The translations under genes were made by a program, and so were the position numbers. The notes beneath the pieces are model-generated. The model did not search any database and was not told where the DNA came from. It worked only from the letters and a program-made list of their open reading frames with translations. From Rhizobiaceae bacterium (GTDB lineage: Bacteria > Pseudomonadota > Alphaproteobacteria > Rhizobiales > Rhizobiaceae): 9,349 nucleotides of DNA. The stretch lies in the NCBI GenBank assembly GCA_028865845.1, contig JAGWJK010000103.1, positions 1 through 9,349 on the forward strand, in the 5' to 3' direction. Positions 6,688-9,349 of the stretch are shown here, one piece after another. Each line of letters begins with the position of its first letter. Positions within the stretch are counted from its first letter, which is position 1.

Positions 6688-7464
6688 TTACCCACCTCTT
6701 GCAGGACGCCCAGTAGCACCGGGGACGTTCAGAAGGCGGGTTTTGACGAAATCCTGGACGGCGGCGTCCATCGACTGCCAATCACCGAGCTGATTGCTGG
6801 AAAAACGATAAAGCACGCTCAAATCCCTGCCGACCTTGACGTCGCGCTGGCAATCACCGCTGGTCGCCTGTTCCGGCGATGCCGGCAGGATGCAGCGAAC
6901 AACATAATCCGGCGCCCCGGCGCGCGGAGCGGTCAGCAGCACCTCGTCGCTGTAGCCGGCATCGGCGCGCAGCCGATGCGCCGTCAGCCCATGCGGCCCG
7001 GCAAAGGCGTCGCCTTCCATGAGATGCGAATAGATCGGCTCCAGCCGGCCCGACATGTCGCGGGACATGGTGCTCTGGCTGATCTGCAGAAAGATCAACG
7101 ACGACGATTGAGAAATATCGTCGAAACGGAGTCGGTCGGCATCGCTGTAGCCCTGCATCTGCGGCCAGGTCAGGTAGAGGTCGACGCGCTCGGCGGTACC
7201 GTTCGCACGCTCGCTAGGGAAGCGGATGGTGTTGGACGCGAGCCGCAACGTGTCTTCACCGATCGTGACCGTAACGGGCGTGACGTCGGCGGTGTGTCCG
7301 GCAAGCGAAATCGTTTCACCGAGCCAACGGCCGCCGATGGTAATCGCAACCGTCAGCGCAGCGAGCACGGCGATGCCACCGGTCAGACGGTAAACCAGAC
7401 CGCTCGATATCAGCGGCTGTTCGTTGATGGCGGCGGCGGACGACAGAGGAGGGGCCATGCTCAT
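6688..7464 (-). CDS. Single-pass membrane protein of unknown function
   Basis: I do not recognise a named domain. The 258-residue product has a short cytoplasmic N-terminus, one membrane segment at about 25-45 (LTGGIAVLAALTVAITIGG), and a long C-terminal part that should be periplasmic. That part contains two cysteines (C191 and C205), placed to form a disulfide, and it ends in a flexible Pro/Gly/Arg tail. Codon use matches its neighbours, so the gene is real. ATG 7464 and ATG 7458 are both plausible starts (GGAAACGAAGG lies just upstream), and an in-frame TTG at 7488 is less likely. Its leader carries a CtrA-type site at 7567-7581. The carboxypeptidase gene follows after 117 bp on the same strand, so the two may share a transcript and an envelope role; that is inference. 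Confidence 0.75.
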   Translation of the reverse strand: MSMAPPLSSAAAINEQPLISSGLVYRLTGGIAVLAALTVAITIGGRWLGETISLAGHTADVTPVTVTIGEDTLRLASNTIRFPSERANGTAERVDLYLTWPQMQGYSDADRLRFDDISQSSSLIFLQISQSTMSRDMSGRLEPIYSHLMEGDAFAGPHGLTAHRLRADAGYSDEVLLTAPRAGAPDYVVRCILPASPEQATSGDCQRDVKVGRDLSVLYRFSSNQLGDWQSMDAAVQDFVKTRLLNVPGATGRPARGG

Positions 7465-7520
7465 GCCTTCGTTTCCAATCCGCCCCAAAGGACACCATCG
7501 ATGACGGGCCGCCGAGGCGC

Positions 7521-7539
7521 GAGACTTCCAGCGAGTCTC
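7521..7539. repeat. 6-bp inverted repeat in the leader of the 6688-7464 gene
   Basis: GAGACT (7521-7526) and AGTCTC (7534-7539) are exact reverse complements with a 7-base loop. They lie 57-75 bases upstream of the ATG at 7464, between that start and the CtrA-type box. This could be a leader hairpin or a dimeric operator; a stem this short may also be chance. Confidence 0.3.
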
Positions 7540-7566
7540 ATTGTGGAATGATTGCCGCCACCATGG

Positions 7567-7581
7567 TTAACGCGCAGTTAA
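7567..7581 (-). promoter_or_regulatory. CtrA-type binding site (TTAA-N7-TTAA)
   Basis: TTAA at 7567-7570 and TTAA at 7578-7581 are separated by exactly seven bases. On the minus strand the site reads TTAACTGCGCGTTAAC, matching the full TTAA-N7-TTAAC consensus of the alphaproteobacterial cell-cycle regulator CtrA. It lies in a non-coding gap about 103-117 bases upstream of the start at 7464, in the right direction to control that gene and perhaps the downstream carboxypeptidase. I found no strong -10 box beyond it, so whether it activates or represses is open. Confidence 0.5.
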
Positions 7582-7657
7582 GAATGTGTCGGCCGGCTTA
7601 TTTGGTAGCGCGTACACCTTGCGCAAATCTTGGCGGAATTTGGGGCAGAGCAGGCCG

Positions 7658-7697
7658 AAAATGAAAAGAGCCGCTCCCGGGACAGCGGGAACGGCTC
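7658..7697 (-). terminator. Rho-independent terminator of the BTLCP peptidase gene
   Basis: On the minus strand GAGCCG (7697-7692) pairs with CGGCTC (7673-7668). After one A/C mismatch, five more pairs (TCCCG with CGGGA) close a 6-base loop. The stem is followed on that strand by TTTTCATTTT (7667-7658). The GC-rich stem plus T tract is a textbook intrinsic terminator. It lies 96 bases past the stop of the peptidase gene and upstream of the CtrA-type box, so it separates the two transcription units. Confidence 0.8.
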
Positions 7698-7747
7698 CAG
7701 GGCGCCGGTCGAGACAGAATGCGGGGACAGACCGGGCCTTTATTCCA

Positions 7748-7775
7748 GACCGCCGATGCTTGGCCACCGGCGGTC
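7748..7775 (-). repeat. Perfect 8-bp inverted repeat in the 3' UTR of the BTLCP gene
   Basis: GACCGCCG (7748-7755) and CGGCGGTC (7768-7775) are exact reverse complements around a 12-base loop. This second, GC-only-stem hairpin begins 18 bases after the peptidase stop codon and precedes the terminator. It has no T tract of its own. Together with the terminator it makes a structured 3' UTR of about 130 nt, a form that can give a stable 3' fragment. The remaining sequence of the 329-bp gap 7465-7793 shows no convincing gene. Confidence 0.45.
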
Positions 7776-7793
7776 GCGTATCGAATACGAGAC

Positions 7794-8405
7794 CTACTTC
7801 ACGCTGCCGACTGCGACGGATACGGCACGGCCGTCCTGTATCCTGTTCCAGCGAGCCGGATCCTCAGCAGATTGGCGTTTGAGATAGGTATATTCCGTAT
7901 CCGACCAGAGCTTCACCTTGTTGCGCATGTTGTCGAGAATGAAGTCGCCGCGATCGGTGCGCACCGTCAGGACGGCATGGCCTTCGCCATTCGGCTGCAG
8001 AACGACGGTCATCAGCACATCCGAAGGGGAGAAGCCGGCGTCGATCAACTCCTTGCGCTTCAGCAGCGCATAGTCTTCGCAATCGCCTGCCCAGGTCGGG
8101 ATCGCCCATTTTTCCTCGACGCCGTATAGATCCATGTCGGTCATCGGCTTGATCGTCGTGTTGACGGTGTAGTTGATCTTCAGGATCGTCTTCCAGCGAT
8201 CCTGATCGAGAATGGCCGGACCGGCATCGCCACCCGCATAAGCGCATTCCTTCGGGTTTTCCTTGCAGAACTCGTAGTGACCGATCGGCGGAGCGGCATC
8301 GCCCGTGATGGTCATGTTGGCCGGCGTCGCATGGGCGAAACCGAGAAAGCCGAATGTACAAATTGCTGCGACGGCATAGCCGCGAAGAAGAAGTTGAAAG
8401 CTCAT
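7794..8405 (-). CDS. Secreted transglutaminase-like cysteine peptidase (BTLCP family, LapG-like)
   Basis: This is a 203-residue periplasmic protein. A signal peptide covers residues 1-26, with cleavage predicted after AHA. The papain-like transglutaminase fold is marked by the triad C109 (AGDCEDYALLKR), H143 (EGHAVLTV) and D158 (FILDN), all intact and in the right order and spacing. C47 and C54 near the mature N-terminus could form a disulfide. BTLCP members include LapG, which clips large surface adhesins under control of the c-di-GMP receptor LapD. No adhesin or LapD gene is visible here, so the substrate is unknown and the LapG role should not be assumed. The ATG at 8405 has AGGGA about nine bases upstream. 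It appears to be a single-gene unit, with a promoter at 8449-8476 and a terminator at 7658-7697. Confidence 0.9.
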   Translation of the reverse strand: MSFQLLLRGYAVAAICTFGFLGFAHATPANMTITGDAAPPIGHYEFCKENPKECAYAGGDAGPAILDQDRWKTILKINYTVNTTIKPMTDMDLYGVEEKWAIPTWAGDCEDYALLKRKELIDAGFSPSDVLMTVVLQPNGEGHAVLTVRTDRGDFILDNMRNKVKLWSDTEYTYLKRQSAEDPARWNRIQDGRAVSVAVGSVK

Positions 8406-8448
8406 GTCCGTTGTCCCTGTTTTATGGGATCAACATGCCATCGAGTTT

Positions 8449-8476
8449 TTTATCCACCGCAAAATTACGTAGTCAA
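8449..8476 (-). promoter_or_regulatory. Predicted sigma-70-type promoter of the BTLCP gene
   Basis: On the minus strand TTGACT (8476-8471) is a near-consensus -35 box and GATAAA (8454-8449) a 4/6 match to the -10 box, with a 16-base spacer. Transcription would start near 8442, giving a leader of about 36 nt to the ATG at 8405. The surrounding DNA is AT-rich, as is usual for promoters. Confidence 0.5.
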
Positions 8477-8491
8477 ATTAAGTACTTAGTT
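8476..8491. promoter_or_regulatory. Palindrome next to the -35 box, possible operator
   Basis: TAAGTACTTA (8479-8488) is a perfect 10-bp palindrome. With one mismatched pair it extends to 16 bp (8476-8491, seven of eight pairs). It abuts the predicted -35 box of the BTLCP promoter on its upstream side, where an activator would bind. No regulator is identified. Confidence 0.35.
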
Positions 8492-8518
8492 GATTCAAAT
8501 GCAGATCTAATTGTCCTA

Positions 8519-8571
8519 AAATGCGACGAAAACTTGAGCCGATTTTTCTGCAAATTCGACTAAAATTTGAG
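8519..8571. repeat. Pair of 20-bp direct repeats in the AT-rich gap
   Basis: The 20-mers at 8519-8538 and 8552-8571 agree at 17 of 20 positions (pattern AAATkCGACkAAAAyTTGAG). Their starts are 33 bp apart, about three helical turns, so both copies face the same side of the DNA. They lie upstream of the BTLCP promoter. Spacing in phase suggests a tandem protein-binding site, though only two copies are present. Confidence 0.45.
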
Positions 8572-8772
8572 TGTTTCGAAAGCTGGCGGATTGCCATAGC
8601 AAACGTCTCATCATCTTGTTTTTCAACGATTTTGTTTCGAAGCGGGAACGTGCGCCAAAACGGGTCTGCGCTAAAGTCGAAGACGAAAAAAGCAAAACTG
8701 TCCCATATCGACACAGGATCGCTGCCTCGGAAACATCGAGGATTCGGCCAAACCGTGCCATTTCGGGAAAAA
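8572..8772. other. Non-coding stretch with no assigned gene
   Basis: The gap between the prolyl aminopeptidase stop and the BTLCP start spans 8406-8808 (403 bp). Its promoter, palindrome, direct repeats and A/T tract are listed separately. In 8572-8772 I see only a weak 5-bp stem (CCTCG 8725-8729 with CGAGG 8737-8741). Several overlapping frames of 70-130 codons stay open on both strands, but none has a ribosome-binding site, recognisable motifs or GC-biased third positions. It may hold an RNA gene that I cannot identify. Confidence 0.4.
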
Positions 8773-8777
8773 CAGCG

Positions 8778-8804
8778 CCGAAAAATTTTTTGATTTTTTT
8801 TCGG
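8778..8804 (-). terminator. Possible terminator of the prolyl aminopeptidase gene in an A5T6/T8 tract
   Basis: CCGAAAAA (8778-8785) and TTTTTCGG (8797-8804) are exact reverse complements around an A/T-only run apart from one G-C pair. They begin five bases after the peptidase stop codon. The stem has only three G-C pairs at its base, and on the minus strand the TTTTT after it comes only after CGCTG, so termination would be weak. The A and T tracts should also bend the DNA. Confidence 0.35.
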
Positions 8805-8808
8805 GAAT

Positions 8809-9349
8809 TCAGCCGATCGAGCGGAAAGCGTCCGTTGCCTCGGTGATCGCGGCCATCATTTCGGATGTCGCGGGCGAGTGTGCGGAATTCGGAACGATGA
8901 TCAATCGTGCCGAAGGCCATGCCTGCGAGAGTTCCCAGGCCGTGATCAGAGGCGCCTCAAGATCCAGCCGTCCCTGGATCAGCGTGCACGGAATGGCGGA
9001 CAGCCGGCCGACGTCCCGCCAGATCTGTTCGTCCGCGAGCCAGCCGCGATGATGGAAATAGTGAGTGATGATGCGCGCCCTCGCTGTCAGGTAGCGAGGA
9101 TCCGACCATTGCCGGGAGAGCGATGCGCGGGGGTCGACGAGAATGGAAGCGGCTTCCCATTCATGCCAGTCCTGCGCGGCCTCGATATGCACCGCCGGGT
9201 CTGGATTTCTCAGGAGATCATAATAGGCCGAGACCAGATCGCCGCCTTGGGCCGCATTCGGAGCGGCGGCGCTGAAACGAGCCCATTCCGCGGGAAAGAA
9301 ACGGGCAAGTCCGTGATAGAGCCAATCGATCTCTGCTGGCCGCGTCATC
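8809..9349 (-). CDS. pip: Prolyl aminopeptidase (proline iminopeptidase), C-terminal part
   Basis: The gene is cut by the window edge and the frame is still open at 9349, so 180 codons of a usual 310-320 are seen. The product is a cytoplasmic alpha/beta-hydrolase (S33 family) that removes N-terminal proline from peptides. Counting from the Met encoded at 9348, WHEWEAAS (61-68) matches the family's W-x-x-WE motif, ITHYFHHRGW (94-103) the substrate-binding cap motif, QGRLD (125-129) carries the catalytic Asp129, and NSAHSP (154-159) the catalytic His157. The nucleophilic Ser lies beyond the window. The Met at 9348 is internal, not a start, because the cap-domain residues around it belong to the middle of the family. 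The chain ends normally after DAFRSIG with a TGA. Confidence 0.88.
   Translation of the reverse strand, partial: MTRPAEIDWLYHGLARFFPAEWARFSAAAPNAAQGGDLVSAYYDLLRNPDPAVHIEAAQDWHEWEAASILVDPRASLSRQWSDPRYLTARARIITHYFHHRGWLADEQIWRDVGRLSAIPCTLIQGRLDLEAPLITAWELSQAWPSARLIIVPNSAHSPATSEMMAAITEATDAFRSIG

Noticed and set aside
6664..7551. Plus-strand open frame of 295 codons
   Set aside because: It is antisense to the membrane protein at 6688-7464, which has a clear transmembrane segment and better codon bias.
7567..7767. Minus-strand open frame of 66 codons between the BTLCP gene and the CtrA-type box
   Set aside because: It would translate through the strong rho-independent terminator and has no ribosome-binding site.
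8461..8476. Second copy of the MerR operator near the BTLCP promoter
   Set aside because: The minus strand reads TTGACTACGTAA, which resembles half of the 95-116 dyad, but the other arm is missing and the spacing differs.
8516..8920. Minus-strand open frame of 134 codons in the AT-rich gap, and plus-strand frames at 8521-8793 and 8571-8846
   Set aside because: They overlap one another, lack ribosome-binding sites and motifs, and the first also overlaps the prolyl aminopeptidase gene in another frame.
1..9349. Mobile elements, CRISPR arrays, defence or toxin-antitoxin systems, tRNA or rRNA genes
   Set aside because: I looked for integrase or transposase motifs, evenly spaced repeats, small paired toxin-antitoxin frames and tRNA cloverleaf landmarks on both strands and saw none.

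Overview
The window looks like ordinary chromosome from a Rhizobiaceae-type alphaproteobacterium (Rhizobium/Agrobacterium relatives). The evidence is high-GC coding DNA with strong GC bias at third positions, the alphaproteobacterial families DUF1489 and BTLCP (LapG-like peptidases), a DacF-type carboxypeptidase with a SPOR tail, and an exact CtrA-type site (TTAA-N7-TTAAC on the minus strand). I see no integrase, transposase, CRISPR array, tRNA or rRNA.

Layout, left to right. Positions 1-46 hold the likely last codons of an upstream membrane protein. At 146-538 (+) is a LiuR-like MerR regulator, preceded by a near-perfect 22-bp dyad on its own promoter. At 671-1660 and 1730-2422 (both -) are two multi-pass membrane proteins, a DUF1624 acyltransferase-like protein with an unusual cysteine-rich tail and a DUF599 protein, probably one transcript. 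At 2620-4026 (+) is a single-chain iron-sulfur L-serine ammonia-lyase (sdaA), followed by a DUF1489 gene at 4185-4619 (+). A 90-codon gene of unknown function at 4625-4897 (-) runs tail to tail with DUF1489, with only 5 bp between the stops. At 5029-6570 (-) is the D-alanyl-D-alanine carboxypeptidase, and upstream of it at 6688-7464 (-) a one-pass membrane protein of unknown function whose leader carries the CtrA-type site. At 7794-8405 (-) is a secreted BTLCP cysteine peptidase with its own promoter and a clear rho-independent terminator. At 8809-9349 (-) is the C-terminal part of a prolyl aminopeptidase, cut by the window edge.

The genes do not form one pathway. The themes are amino-acid and peptide catabolism (LiuR-like regulator, serine deaminase, prolyl aminopeptidase) and the cell envelope (carboxypeptidase, membrane proteins, periplasmic peptidase). 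I found no convincing new multi-gene system. The points most worth a second look are regulatory: the CtrA-type box upstream of the unknown membrane gene and dacF-like gene, the AT-rich 403-bp gap at 8406-8808 with a promoter-proximal palindrome and two 20-bp direct repeats, the MerR dyad, and the cysteine tail on the DUF1624 protein.
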